Positions 8,890-17,676 of a DNA stretch of 64,000 nucleotides are shown one piece after another; the first letter of the stretch is position 1; each line of letters starts with the position of its first letter. The translations under genes were made by a program, and so were the position numbers. Source of the DNA: Cryobacterium shii (GTDB taxonomy: Bacteria > Actinomycetota > Actinomycetes > Actinomycetales > Microbacteriaceae). A model generated the notes under the pieces. That model was given only the letters and a program-made list of their open reading frames with translations, was not told the DNA's origin and searched no databases. The DNA lies in assembly GCF_004402595.1 (NCBI RefSeq), contig NZ_SOFY01000014.1, forward strand, positions 1 through 64,000, in the 5' to 3' direction.

Positions 8890-10199
8890 GTGCGAGCGGA
8901 GGGGTCTGGACCAACTGGGCCCGCAACCAGAGCGTGCGGCCGGTGCGCGTCGAACGGCCCCGCAGCGTCGGCGCCGTGCAGCGCGCGGTGGTGTCGGCCG
9001 GGAAGGCCGGGCTGCGGATCAAGGCGGTGGGGTCCGGGCACAGCTTCTCCGCGATCGCGGTGGCCGGCGGCGTGCAGCTGGACCTGCTCGACCTGGCCGG
9101 CCTGATCAGCGTCGACCCGGTTCTGGGCCGGGTCACGCTCGCCGCCGGCACCCGCCTGTTCGAGCTGCCGCGGCTGCTCGAACCCCACGGCCTGGCCCTG
9201 GCGAACATGGGCGACGTGGACCGGCAGACGATCTCCGGCGCCACCTCCACCGGCACGCACGGCACCGGCGGCCGTTTCGGCGGCCTCGCCACCCAGATCA
9301 CGGCCCTCACCCTGGTCACCGGCGACGGCACCCTGCTGCGCGTGAGCGAGACCGAGAACGCCGAGCTGCTCCCGGCGGCCCGGCTCGGGCTCGGGGCGCT
9401 GGGCATCCTGGTGGACCTGACCCTGCAGTGCGTGCCCGCGTACCTGCTGCGCGCCGTCGAGGCCGCCGAACCCCTCGAGGAGGTGCTGGACACCTACCTC
9501 GATCGGTCGGAGAACCCCGACCACTTCGAGTTCTACTGGTTCCCGCACACGGACACCGCGCTGACCAAGACCAACACCCGACTCCCGGCGGACGCGGGCC
9601 GGTCCCCGCTCGGCCGGGTCTCCCGCTGGGTCGACGACGAACTGCTCGCGAACGGGGCCTACCGCGCCATCTGCGCGCTCGGCCGGCTGGTGCCCCCGGC
9701 GGTGCCCCCGTTCAACCGGCTCGCCACCCGCCTCAGCGGCCGGCGTGAATTCACGGATGTCTCCAACCGGGTGTTCGTGACCCGCCGCACGGTGCGCTTC
9801 CGGGAGATGGAGTACGCCCTGCCGCGCGAGCAGGTGCCGGCGGCGCTGCGCGAGGTGCGGGCCCTGATCGAGGAGCGCGGCTGGCGGATCTCCTTCCCGA
9901 TCGAGGTGCGCTCCGCGGCGGCCGACGCCCTGTGGCTCTCCACCGCCAGCGGGCGGGACACCGGCTATATCGCCGTGCACCGCTACTTCCGGGAGGACCC
10001 GACCGAGTACTTCGACGCGGTGGAAGCGATCATGCGCGCGCACGACGGGCGCCCGCACTGGGGCAAGCTGCACGACCGGGACGCGGACTCGCTGCGCCAG
10101 AGCTACCCGCACTTCGGCGACTTCCTCTCGGTGCGTGACAGGCTTGATCCGGAGCGCCGCTTCAGCAACAGCTATCTGGAAAGAGTTTTGGGTCGATGA
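8886..10199 (+). CDS. FAD-linked oxidase, D-arabinono-1,4-lactone/L-gulonolactone oxidase family
   Basis: The 437-residue protein has an N-terminal PCMH-type FAD-binding domain carrying VGSGHSFS (residues 49-56), whose His52 is the position that covalently binds FAD in aldonolactone and alditol oxidases. The C-terminal ALO domain has the family signature HWGK at 391-394 and ends DPERRFSNSYL. Such enzymes oxidise sugar lactones or alditols and usually pass electrons to oxygen or a quinone. The GTG at 8886 overlaps the previous stop (GTGA), and the stop overlaps the GH1-fold gene start. There is no signal peptide, so it is cytoplasmic. A sugar-type substrate for the operon is a reasonable inference. 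Confidence 0.88.
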   Translation: MSASGGVWTNWARNQSVRPVRVERPRSVGAVQRAVVSAGKAGLRIKAVGSGHSFSAIAVAGGVQLDLLDLAGLISVDPVLGRVTLAAGTRLFELPRLLEPHGLALANMGDVDRQTISGATSTGTHGTGGRFGGLATQITALTLVTGDGTLLRVSETENAELLPAARLGLGALGILVDLTLQCVPAYLLRAVEAAEPLEEVLDTYLDRSENPDHFEFYWFPHTDTALTKTNTRLPADAGRSPLGRVSRWVDDELLANGAYRAICALGRLVPPAVPPFNRLATRLSGRREFTDVSNRVFVTRRTVRFREMEYALPREQVPAALREVRALIEERGWRISFPIEVRSAAADALWLSTASGRDTGYIAVHRYFREDPTEYFDAVEAIMRAHDGRPHWGKLHDRDADSLRQSYPHFGDFLSVRDRLDPERRFSNSYLERVLGR

Positions 10200-11665
10200 G
10201 CACCAAGCCAGTCAACAGCAACACCCCCGCGGCGCGCGCCTGGGAACACCGGGCCGCAGAGTTGGGCGACCGGCTCCCGGACGGTTTCGTCGTGGGCACG
10301 GCCACCTCCGCCTTCCAGATCGAGGGCGGGGCTCGCGAGGGCGGACGCGGGGAATCGAGCTGGGACCCGTTCACGGCGGCGACCGGCCGCATCCGTGACG
10401 GTTCGAACGCCTCGGTGGCGACCGACCACTTCACCCGGGTCGACGACGACGTCGTCCTCCTCCGCGAACTGGGCGGTGACGCGTACCGGTTCTCGCTGGC
10501 CTGGTCGCGGGTGCAGCCGGACGGCCGCGGGGCGCTCAGCCGCGCGGGCCTGGCGTTCTACGACCGCCTGCTCGACGGCCTGCTCGCGGCGGGTATCAGC
10601 CCGATGGCGACGCTGTACCACTGGGACACCCCGCTGAAACTCCGCGGAGGCTGGCTGAACCGCGACACCGCGATGCGGTTTGGTGACTACGCGCACCAGG
10701 TCGGCGAGGCCTTCGGGGACCGGATCGATTCCTGGGTGACCCTGAACGAGCCCGCGACGGTGACCCTGAACGGCTATGCCCTGGGCACCGACGCGCCCGG
10801 GGAGGCCCGGCTCTTCGGTGCCCTGCCGGCCGCCCACCACCAGCTGCTCGCCCACGGCCTCGCCGTGCAGGGGCTCCGCGCCGCCGATGTGCGCGGCGGC
10901 ATCGGCATCGCCAACGCGCACTCGCCCGTGCAGGCCGCCAGCGGCCGGGAAGCCGACGAGGTGGCGGCGCAGCTGTTCGACGTGCTGCACAATCGGATGT
11001 TCGCCGACGCGGTCCTGCTCGGCCGCTACCCGGAACCGCCCGAACCGTACGCGGTCCCGCTGCGGCTGCTGCTGGAGACCGACCCCGACGACCTGCGCAC
11101 CATCCGGCAGCCGCTGGACTTCTACGGCCTCAACTACGTGCAGCCGTCCCGGATCAAGGCCGGCCCGGCCGCGCCGAAGACCCCGCAGGGTCCGCCCCGG
11201 GAGGGGCCGGCCGAGACGGTGGTCGCGTTCCCCTTCCACGTGATCCCGTTCCGCGAGTTCCCGGTGACCGGGTCCGGCGCCGCCATCGCCCCGGAGTACC
11301 TCGGCGTGGCGCTGGGCGAGCTGCGGGACCGCTACAGCGACGACCTGCCGCCGGTGTACGTCACGGCCGGCGGCGCGGCCTTTCCCGACGTGGCCGACAA
11401 GTGGGGAGCCGTGCACGACCCGGCCCGGATCGACTACCTCGCCGAGCACCTCACGGCCGCGCTCGCCGCGGTCGCCCCGGGCGGCACCGCGGCCGGGGTC
11501 AGCCTCCGCGGCTACTTCATCTGGTCCCTGCTGGACAGCTTCGAGTGGACGGCCGGTTACACCCGCCGGTACGGGCTCGTGCACGTGGACTTCCTCGACG
11601 GAACCCGTCCCCGCACGCCCAAGTCCTCCTACCGCTGGCTGCAGAAGGTGCTCGCCGCCCGCTGA
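10196..11665 (+). CDS. GH1-family protein lacking the catalytic nucleophile
   Basis: This 489-residue protein is clearly GH1 (beta-glucosidase) over its full length. It keeps Gln41 (FQIEGG), His142 (YHWDTP), the acid/base Glu185 in TLNEP, the FYGLNYV motif and the -1 subsite Glu450-Trp451 (DSFEWTAGY). The motif that should carry the nucleophile, T-E-N-G, reads T-A-G-G here: the codon at 11366-11368 is GCC, giving Ala391. A retaining glucosidase cannot work normally without that glutamate. The protein may bind glycosides, use an external nucleophile, or act on a substrate already oxidised by the neighbouring FAD oxidase. It is the last gene of the operon. Confidence 0.87.
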   Translation: MSTKPVNSNTPAARAWEHRAAELGDRLPDGFVVGTATSAFQIEGGAREGGRGESSWDPFTAATGRIRDGSNASVATDHFTRVDDDVVLLRELGGDAYRFSLAWSRVQPDGRGALSRAGLAFYDRLLDGLLAAGISPMATLYHWDTPLKLRGGWLNRDTAMRFGDYAHQVGEAFGDRIDSWVTLNEPATVTLNGYALGTDAPGEARLFGALPAAHHQLLAHGLAVQGLRAADVRGGIGIANAHSPVQAASGREADEVAAQLFDVLHNRMFADAVLLGRYPEPPEPYAVPLRLLLETDPDDLRTIRQPLDFYGLNYVQPSRIKAGPAAPKTPQGPPREGPAETVVAFPFHVIPFREFPVTGSGAAIAPEYLGVALGELRDRYSDDLPPVYVTAGGAAFPDVADKWGAVHDPARIDYLAEHLTAALAAVAPGGTAAGVSLRGYFIWSLLDSFEWTAGYTRRYGLVHVDFLDGTRPRTPKSSYRWLQKVLAAR

Positions 11666-11720
11666 CCCGCCCCCTTCCCCGTCACGCCTGCCTCGCTACC
11701 CAAATCCCGCCTGCCCGTGT

Positions 11721-11817
11721 GTGGCTAACTCAGGAGAAACGCGGCTACCGCGGGGTGCAGGCCGCGGACCAGTGCGACGGATGCCGCCACTCTGGCGGGA
11801 TCTCCTGAGTTGGCCAC
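11721..11817. repeat. Palindrome family 3, copy a
   Basis: A 17-bp arm GTGGCTAACTCAGGAGA at 11721-11737 pairs with TCTCCTGAGTTGGCCAC at 11801-11817 (one mismatch) around a 63-bp GC-rich centre that itself holds inverted segments. The same arms occur at 42320-42420 and 42693-42793. It lies between the GH1-fold gene and the convergent ABC-2 gene. Confidence 0.8.
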
Positions 11818-11873
11818 GGGAGGGCAGAGCAGTGGATGCGCGCGGAGGGTGGTGGGCGCAGCGTAGGAGGCGG

Positions 11874-12608
11874 CTACGGGGTGCGGCGGCGCAGGGTGAT
11901 CGAGCCGAGCACGACGGCGCCGACGATCCAGGCGCCGATGATCAGCAGCTCGCCGGCGACGTAGGCGGCATCCTGCGAATCGGTCGCCACCGCCCGAAGC
12001 GCGTCGACGGCGTGCGAGAGCGGCAGCCAGTCGCTGACCGCCTGAAGGGCGTCCGGCAACTGGTCGCGGGGGAGGAAAATGCCGCAGAGCAGGATCTGCG
12101 GGAAGACCAGCAGCGGCATGAACTGCACCACCTGGAATTCGGTGCGGGCGAACGCGCTGGCCAATAGGCCGAGGGTGGTGCCGAGAATCGCGTCGGCGAC
12201 CGCGACGGCGAGCAGCAGCCAGATCGAGCCCTGGATCTCCAGCCCGCAGACCCAGACCGAGAAACCGACCGCGATCGAAGACTGCAGCACCGCGAGCAGA
12301 CCGAACGCGAGCGTGTAGCCGAGGATGAAATCACCCTTGCCGAGCGGCATAGAGAGCAGCCGCTCGAGGGTTCCGGTGCGCCGCTCCCGCAGGGTCGTGA
12401 TGCTCGTGACGACGAACATGATCGTGAACGGGAACAGGGCGATCATCGCCGGGCCGACCGTGTCGAAGACCCGGGTGTCGGAGAAGATCCAGGCCAGCAG
12501 CCCGATCAGCAGGCTGGGCACGGCCAGCAGGAGCACCACGGTGCGCGGGTCGTGCCGGATCTGGGTGAGCACCCGTCCGGCCGTCGCGAGGGTGCGGCGC
12601 GGATTCAC
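11874..12608 (-). CDS. ABC-2 type transporter permease
   Basis: This protein has 244 residues and six hydrophobic segments, with the ABC-2 membrane family motif TTLRERRTGTLERLLSMP in the first cytoplasmic loop and the conserved stretch LPDALQAVSDWLPLSHAVDALR near the C-terminus. It forms the membrane part of an exporter with the ATPase immediately upstream; its GTG start overlaps that gene's stop by four bases. Such pairs export drugs, lipids or polysaccharide precursors. The substrate cannot be predicted. Confidence 0.9.
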   Translation of the reverse strand: MNPRRTLATAGRVLTQIRHDPRTVVLLLAVPSLLIGLLAWIFSDTRVFDTVGPAMIALFPFTIMFVVTSITTLRERRTGTLERLLSMPLGKGDFILGYTLAFGLLAVLQSSIAVGFSVWVCGLEIQGSIWLLLAVAVADAILGTTLGLLASAFARTEFQVVQFMPLLVFPQILLCGIFLPRDQLPDALQAVSDWLPLSHAVDALRAVATDSQDAAYVAGELLIIGAWIVGAVVLGSITLRRRTP

Positions 12609-13372
12609 GAATGGCCCGCGTCCGTCGGGCCGGCGGGGAACGTGTCATCGACCGACGGATGTGACGCGATCAGCGCGAGGAACGCCGCCTCGATATCGGG
12701 GGTGCCGGTGGTGCCCAGGAGACCGGCCGGTGTATCGTCGGCGAGGATCTCACCGCCGCGCATCAGCAGGAGCCGGTCGCAGCGGCTGGCCTCGTCCATC
12801 ACGTGGCTGGAGACGAGCAGGCTCGTTCCGGCCGCCGCGAGGCGGTGGAACAGGCTCCACAGCTCCACCCGCAGCACCGGGTCCAGGCCGACCGTCGGTT
12901 CGTCGAGCACCAGGAGCTCGGGCGAGCCGAGCAGCGCACCGGCCAGGGAGACCCGGCTGCGCTGGCCGCCGGAGAGGGACCCGGCCAGCTGGCCCGCATA
13001 CGGGGCCAGGTCGGTGGCGTCGATCACCCGGTCGACGTCGCCCAGGGGCACCCCGAGCACGGAGCGGAAGTACAGCAGGTTCTGGCGCACCGTAAGGTCG
13101 TCGTAGACGCTGGCATCCTGGGTGACGTAGCCGACCCGGCGCCGGAGCGGCGCGGAACCGGCGGGACGTCCGAGCACGGTCACGGTGCCGGACCGCACGA
13201 TCTGAACGCCGACGATCGCCCGCATCAGGGTGGTCTTGCCGCATCCGCTGGGTCCGATCAGGCCGACGACCAGCCCGCTGGGCACCGTGAGGTTCAGGCC
13301 GTGCAGAACCGGATGCGCGCCGCGACGGGCACGAAGGTCGCGCACCACGACGGCGGAAGTTTCGGAGGTCAC
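12605..13372 (-). CDS. ABC transporter ATP-binding protein (DrrA/CcmA type)
   Basis: This ATPase is about 255 residues long: Walker A GPSGCGKT at 40-47, signature LSGGQ at 133-137, Walker B LLVLDEP at about 153-159, then VSSHVMDEASRCDRLLLMRGGEI, the form usual for drug-export ATPases. I placed the start at GTG 13372 because the reading VTSETSAVVVRDL fits the family. No separate ribosome site precedes it (GGAG abuts the codon), and a TTG at 13411 is the alternative. It is coupled to the ABC-2 permease. Confidence 0.88.
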   Translation of the reverse strand: MTSETSAVVVRDLRARRGAHPVLHGLNLTVPSGLVVGLIGPSGCGKTTLMRAIVGVQIVRSGTVTVLGRPAGSAPLRRRVGYVTQDASVYDDLTVRQNLLYFRSVLGVPLGDVDRVIDATDLAPYAGQLAGSLSGGQRSRVSLAGALLGSPELLVLDEPTVGLDPVLRVELWSLFHRLAAAGTSLLVSSHVMDEASRCDRLLLMRGGEILADDTPAGLLGTTGTPDIEAAFLALIASHPSVDDTFPAGPTDAGHS

Positions 13373-13593
13373 TCCTGCATTATTCGCCCGTGCTGCGGGA
13401 ATGTCGATCAACCGCCGGGGCGATTCTTGGAGTCTGATGGGAAGCGGATGGGAGCCTCAGGACGCGCGGTTATGATGGTTACGAACTGCGAGTACGCCTC
13501 CGAGGCGAGCTTGTTCAGTCCGTGTCTCCTCTCTCAAACACAAGCTCAATCGCCCGCTCAGAATTGCCTCACCCGTCTCAAGGAGAAGCTGCC

Positions 13594-14160
13594 ATGGAAT
13601 GGCTCATCCCGGTCCTCATCATCGTTGTACTCGTCGCCATCGTCGGGATCTACCTGTGGGCTACCTACAATTCCCTCGTCACGCTCAAGGTTCGCGTCGA
13701 CGAGGCGTGGAGTGACATCACGGTGCAGATGAAGCGGCGGGCCGACCTGATCCCCAACCTGATCGAAACGGTCAAGGGCTACGCCGCGCACGAGAAGGCG
13801 GTCTTCGAGAACGTCACCAAGGCGCGCGCCGAGTCGCTTAGCGCGCAGGGCCCGGCCGAGGCCGCCGCCGCGGAGAACCACATGCAATCCGCCCTGCGCA
13901 GCATCTTCGCCGTCGCCGAGGCCTACCCGCAGCTGCAGGCCAGCCAGAACTATCTGCAGCTCCAGGCCGAGCTGGTCGACACGGAGGACAAGATCCAGGC
14001 GTCACGCCGCTTCTACAACGGCGGCGTGCGCGAGCTCAACACGAAGATCCAGGTCTTTCCCAACAACCTGATCGCCCGCAATCTCGGTTTCACCCAGCGC
14101 GATTTCTTCGAGGTGTCCGACTCCGCCGCCATCGCGGAGCCGCCTCGCGTGCAGTTCTAG
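13594..14160 (+). CDS. lemA: LemA family protein
   Basis: The product is 188 residues: an N-terminal TM (about 4-25) preceded by a very short outside segment, then a helical-bundle domain with the family signatures YNSLVTLKVRVDEAWSDI and RRADLIPNLIETVKGYAAHE, ending in the FYNGGVRELNT and FPNNLIA motifs. AAGGAG lies nine bases before the ATG. It is followed 12 bp later by htpX, a pairing seen in many bacteria, and is thought to act with membrane quality control. The exact function of LemA is not known. Confidence 0.93.
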   Translation: MEWLIPVLIIVVLVAIVGIYLWATYNSLVTLKVRVDEAWSDITVQMKRRADLIPNLIETVKGYAAHEKAVFENVTKARAESLSAQGPAEAAAAENHMQSALRSIFAVAEAYPQLQASQNYLQLQAELVDTEDKIQASRRFYNGGVRELNTKIQVFPNNLIARNLGFTQRDFFEVSDSAAIAEPPRVQF

Positions 14161-14172
14161 CGGCCGGCCGAT

Positions 14173-15057
14173 ATGTACAGCGCGATAGCGCGCAATAAGC
14201 GCAACACGGTCTTCATCATCATCCTGTTCCTGGTGATGATCGCGGGCCTCGGCTGGCTCGCCAACTATGTCTACAGTCCTCCGGGCAGCTACGGCATCCT
14301 GATCATGACGATCGTGATCGCCTCCGGCTACGCCCTGGTGCAGTACTTCATGGCCGGCCGCCAGGCGGTTGCCCTGAGCGGTGGAGTGCGCCTGAACAGC
14401 AAGGCGGAGAATCCGCGGCTGTGGAACATCGTCGAGAACCTGTCGATCACGACCGGCACCCCGATGCCCGAGATCTACGTCATCAACGACCCGGCCCCGA
14501 ACGCCTTCGCGACCGGCCGCGACCCCCGACACGCGATCGTGGCGGCCACCACCGGGCTGCTGGAGATCATGACCGATTCCGAACTCGAGGGCGTCATGGC
14601 GCACGAGCTCGGGCACGTGCGCAACTACGACATCCGGGTGTCGATGGTCGTCTTCGGGCTGGTCGTCGCCGTCGGTTTCATCTCCGACATGTTCCTGCGG
14701 ATGGCGTTCTTCGGCCGCGACAACAAGAACGGCAACCCGGTCGTGATGGTGTTCGGGCTGGTCGCCATGGTCGTGGCGCCGTTGGTGGCCAGCATGGTGC
14801 AGCTGGCCGTGTCCCGTCAGCGCGAATACCTGGCGGATGCGACGAGCGCGCTGACCACCCGCAACCCGGACGCGCTGGCCAGCGCCCTGGCCAAACTCGA
14901 GACCTACGCCCGGCCGATGCGCAAGCAGAACACGTCGATGGCGCACCTCTGGATCGCCAACCCGCTGAAGCCGGGCGCGATGGCGAAGCTGTTCAGCACG
15001 CATCCGCCGATCGAGGAACGGATCGAACGCCTGCACACCATGGGCCGCAAGTTCTAA
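14173..15057 (+). CDS. htpX: M48 membrane metalloprotease HtpX
   Basis: The protease has 294 residues, two N-terminal TMs (about 13-33 and 42-60), the zinc site HELGH at 144-148 facing the cytoplasm, two further hydrophobic segments (about 156-175 and 188-208), and the third ligand region QREYLADATSA. It degrades misfolded membrane proteins. It lies directly downstream of lemA and is probably co-transcribed with it. A strong hairpin follows the stop. Length and motifs are normal for the family. Confidence 0.95.
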   Translation: MYSAIARNKRNTVFIIILFLVMIAGLGWLANYVYSPPGSYGILIMTIVIASGYALVQYFMAGRQAVALSGGVRLNSKAENPRLWNIVENLSITTGTPMPEIYVINDPAPNAFATGRDPRHAIVAATTGLLEIMTDSELEGVMAHELGHVRNYDIRVSMVVFGLVVAVGFISDMFLRMAFFGRDNKNGNPVVMVFGLVAMVVAPLVASMVQLAVSRQREYLADATSALTTRNPDALASALAKLETYARPMRKQNTSMAHLWIANPLKPGAMAKLFSTHPPIEERIERLHTMGRKF

Positions 15058-15083
15058 CTGCCGTTCCCGCCGCCCGAGAGTGA

Positions 15084-15133
15084 CCGTTCCGGTCGAGAGT
15101 GCCCGCTCCGCCGGGCACTCTCGACCGGAACGG
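15084..15133. terminator. Perfect 22-bp hairpin between convergent genes (family 2 palindrome)
   Basis: The arms at 15084-15105 and 15112-15133 are exact reverse complements with a six-base loop (CTCCGC). The hairpin sits between htpX (plus) and the YcaQ-like gene (minus), seven bases from the latter's stop, so it could end transcription both ways, although there is no T run. The core TTCCGGTCGA is shared with the intergenic repeats at 42-51 kb. Confidence 0.65.
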
Positions 15134-15139
15134 GAACTG

Positions 15140-16342
15140 TCAGAGCTCTGCGGCCAGCGCGGCCGCGAGGGTGCCGCGCGGCCGGACGTCGATCGCGCCC
15201 AGTCCCTGCCAGGCGGCGGTCTCGCGCAGCACGCCGGCGAGCCGTTCGGCCGTGTCGCGGGGCGCGCCGGGCTCTGACCAGGCCGCCTGCACCCGGAGCA
15301 CCCCCGCCTGGCGGTCGTTCTTGAGGTCGACCCGGCCGACGATCGTGTCGCCCAGCAGCACCGGCAGAACGTAGTAGCCGAAGACCCGTTTGGGCTGCGG
15401 GGTGTAGATCTCGATCCGGTAGTGGAAGCCGAACAGGCGCTGGGCCCGGCCCCGATTCCAGACCACCGGGTCGAAGGGCGAGAGCACCGCGTCGGCGTCC
15501 ACGCTGCGCGGCAGGCGGGCGTCCCGGTGCAGCCAGGCGGCTCCCGGTGAGCCCGCGGGGCCCCAGCCCGGCACCTCGACCGGGAGCAGCTCGCCGGCAT
15601 CCGTCAGGTCCCGGATGGCGGCCAGCGTCGGTGCGCTCTTCAACCGGAAGTAGTCGGCGAAATCGTTCGCCGTGCCGATGCCGTGGGCGCGCGCCGCCCG
15701 GCGCACCAGCTCCCGGTGCGCGTCGGCCGGTTCGACCCTTCGGCCGAGCAGCTCGGCCGGGAAGATCTGCTCCGGCAGCCCGTACACCCGCTCGAACCGT
15801 GAACGCCCGGCGCTGACCACATCGCCCCAGCGGAAGAGCACCTCGAGCCCGGTCTTCACGTCCGACCAGCCCCACCACGGGCCGCTGCGCCTGTTCGCGT
15901 CGTGCTCGATCGCGCTCGCGGGGAGGGGGCCCTTCTCGGCGAGTTCCGCCAGCAGCCAGTCCAGCAGGGGCTTGTTCCCCGCCGACCACGCATCCGGGCT
16001 GCGTGCGGACAGGTCGCGGTACTGCTGCATCCGCCAGCCGAACAGCGGCCGGGTGTCGAGCGGCAGGAACGACGCCTCGTGCGCCCAGTACTCCGTGAAA
16101 CGGGCTTCCCGGCCCGAGGTGAGCCGGTCCAGCTGCGCCTTGTCGTAGCGGCCGAGACGGCTGAACGCCGGCAGGTAGTGGCTGCGCTCGAACACGTTCA
16201 CCGAGTCGATCTGCAGCAGCTCCAGCCGGTTCACGAGGGCGTCCAGCTGACGGATGCCCGGAGTCACGCCCGAGCGCCGGCCGAAACCCTGCGCGCCGAG
16301 CGCGATCCGGCGGGCGAGGGCGGGGGAGACGGTCTGGAGCAC
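15140..16342 (-). CDS. YcaQ/AlkZ-like DNA glycosylase (HTH_42)
   Basis: This protein of 400 residues has tandem winged-helix domains. The active-site motif is Q44-I-D46 (LELLQIDSVNVFERSHYLPAFSRLG); a Q-x-D pair is the YcaQ pattern, whereas AlkZ has Q-x-Q. YcaQ-type enzymes release alkylated bases and unhook interstrand cross-links. There is no signal or membrane segment. The gene is alone between htpX, which converges on it, and a divergent ABC importer. A broad role in alkylation or antibiotic-crosslink repair is expected. Confidence 0.85.
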   Translation of the reverse strand: MLQTVSPALARRIALGAQGFGRRSGVTPGIRQLDALVNRLELLQIDSVNVFERSHYLPAFSRLGRYDKAQLDRLTSGREARFTEYWAHEASFLPLDTRPLFGWRMQQYRDLSARSPDAWSAGNKPLLDWLLAELAEKGPLPASAIEHDANRRSGPWWGWSDVKTGLEVLFRWGDVVSAGRSRFERVYGLPEQIFPAELLGRRVEPADAHRELVRRAARAHGIGTANDFADYFRLKSAPTLAAIRDLTDAGELLPVEVPGWGPAGSPGAAWLHRDARLPRSVDADAVLSPFDPVVWNRGRAQRLFGFHYRIEIYTPQPKRVFGYYVLPVLLGDTIVGRVDLKNDRQAGVLRVQAAWSEPGAPRDTAERLAGVLRETAAWQGLGAIDVRPRGTLAAALAAEL

Positions 16343-16539
16343 AGTCCGACCCTAGCGGCACCGGGCGCGCTGTCGGCGCGGGCGCCCACCGGCATCCGTC
16401 ATGCGTCATTCACGCGGCGTTCAGGTCGGTGCCGCCTGCCGGTCGAATTCCGCTCCTAGTCTCGCGGTGACCAGTTACCCGGTTACGAACGGCCCGCGCT
16501 GACGCGTGAGCGGCCGGGCCCTGGTCCGACGGAGGAAAA

Positions 16540-17676
16540 TTGTTCAGCACCCGAACCCTGGCCACCACCCTGGCCGCGGCCGCACTCGCCCTCAGCCTGG
16601 CGGCGTGCAGCGGATCGGCCGCGGGCGGCACCCCGGCGGCCGGCGCGGTCGACGCCGCCACCGCCACCAGCCTCACCGCTTTCGGCGACCTGACCGCGCT
16701 GGAGGACGCAGCCCAGGCCGAGGGCGCCCTGAACGTCATCGCCCTGCCGCGCGACTGGGCCAACTACGGCGCCGTGCTCGACGCGTTCGCGAAGAAGTAC
16801 CCGGGGATCGCCATCACCGAGGCCTCGCCCGACGGTTCCAGCGCCGAGGAGATCCAGGCGGCCGACAACCTCAAGGGCCAGGACACCGCCCCCGACGTGT
16901 TCGACCTGGGCCTGGCCGTCGCCCTGTCGAGCACCGACCGGTTCGCGCCGTATCAGGTCGCCACCTGGGCCGACATCCCGGATGCGCTCAAGGAGGCCAG
17001 CGGCCTCTACACCGGCGACTACGGCGGATACATGGCCGTCGGCTACGACCCGGACGTGGTCCCGGCACCGAAGAAGCTGGATGACCTGCTCGGCAGCCAG
17101 TACAAGGGCAAGGTCGCTATCAACGGCGACCCGACCCAGGCCGGTGCGGCGTTCGCCGCCGTCGGGATGGCCGCCGTGCAGAACGGCGGCACGGTCGACG
17201 ACTTCCAGCCCGGCGTCGACTTCTTCGCCAAGCTCAACACGGCCGGCAACTTCGTCAAGATCGACCCGACCCCGGCCACCATCGCCTCGGGCGAGACCCC
17301 GGTGGTGCTCGACTGGGACTACCTCAACGTGGGTTACGGCACCAAGCTGAAGGGGGAGCGCAACTGGAAGGTCGTCGTCTTCCCCGGCACCGGCTACGCC
17401 GGGTACTACAACCAGGCCGTCAGCAAGGATGCCCCGCACCCGGCAGCCGCCAGGCTCTGGCAGGAGTTCCTCTACAGCGACGAGGGGCAGAACCTGTGGC
17501 TGGCCGGCGGGGCCCGCCCGGTGCGAGCCGAGGCCATGGCCGAGGCCGGCACCATCGATTCCGCCCTCTTCGACGCCCTCCCCGCCGCACCGGCGGAGAC
17601 CGTCGTGCCGACCGAGGACCAGAGCGCCACGGGAGCCGCACTGCTCGGCGAGAAGTGGGCGGCTGCTGTCCGCTAG
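16540..17676 (+). CDS. ABC importer substrate-binding lipoprotein (family 1)
   Basis: The 378-residue protein has a lipoprotein signal peptide with lipobox LAAC (Cys23), then a family 1 binding-protein fold (DLGLAVALSSTDRFAPY, GDYGGYMAVGYDPDVVP, SPDGSSAEEIQA). The start is TTG at 16540 with GGAGG five bases upstream. It is the first gene of a cassette with two permeases and an ATPase resembling the polyamine, iron(III), thiamine and phosphonate importers. The ligand is not certain; the closest general resemblance is to spermidine/putrescine-type binding proteins. Confidence 0.88.
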   Translation: MFSTRTLATTLAAAALALSLAACSGSAAGGTPAAGAVDAATATSLTAFGDLTALEDAAQAEGALNVIALPRDWANYGAVLDAFAKKYPGIAITEASPDGSSAEEIQAADNLKGQDTAPDVFDLGLAVALSSTDRFAPYQVATWADIPDALKEASGLYTGDYGGYMAVGYDPDVVPAPKKLDDLLGSQYKGKVAINGDPTQAGAAFAAVGMAAVQNGGTVDDFQPGVDFFAKLNTAGNFVKIDPTPATIASGETPVVLDWDYLNVGYGTKLKGERNWKVVVFPGTGYAGYYNQAVSKDAPHPAAARLWQEFLYSDEGQNLWLAGGARPVRAEAMAEAGTIDSALFDALPAAPAETVVPTEDQSATGAALLGEKWAAAVR

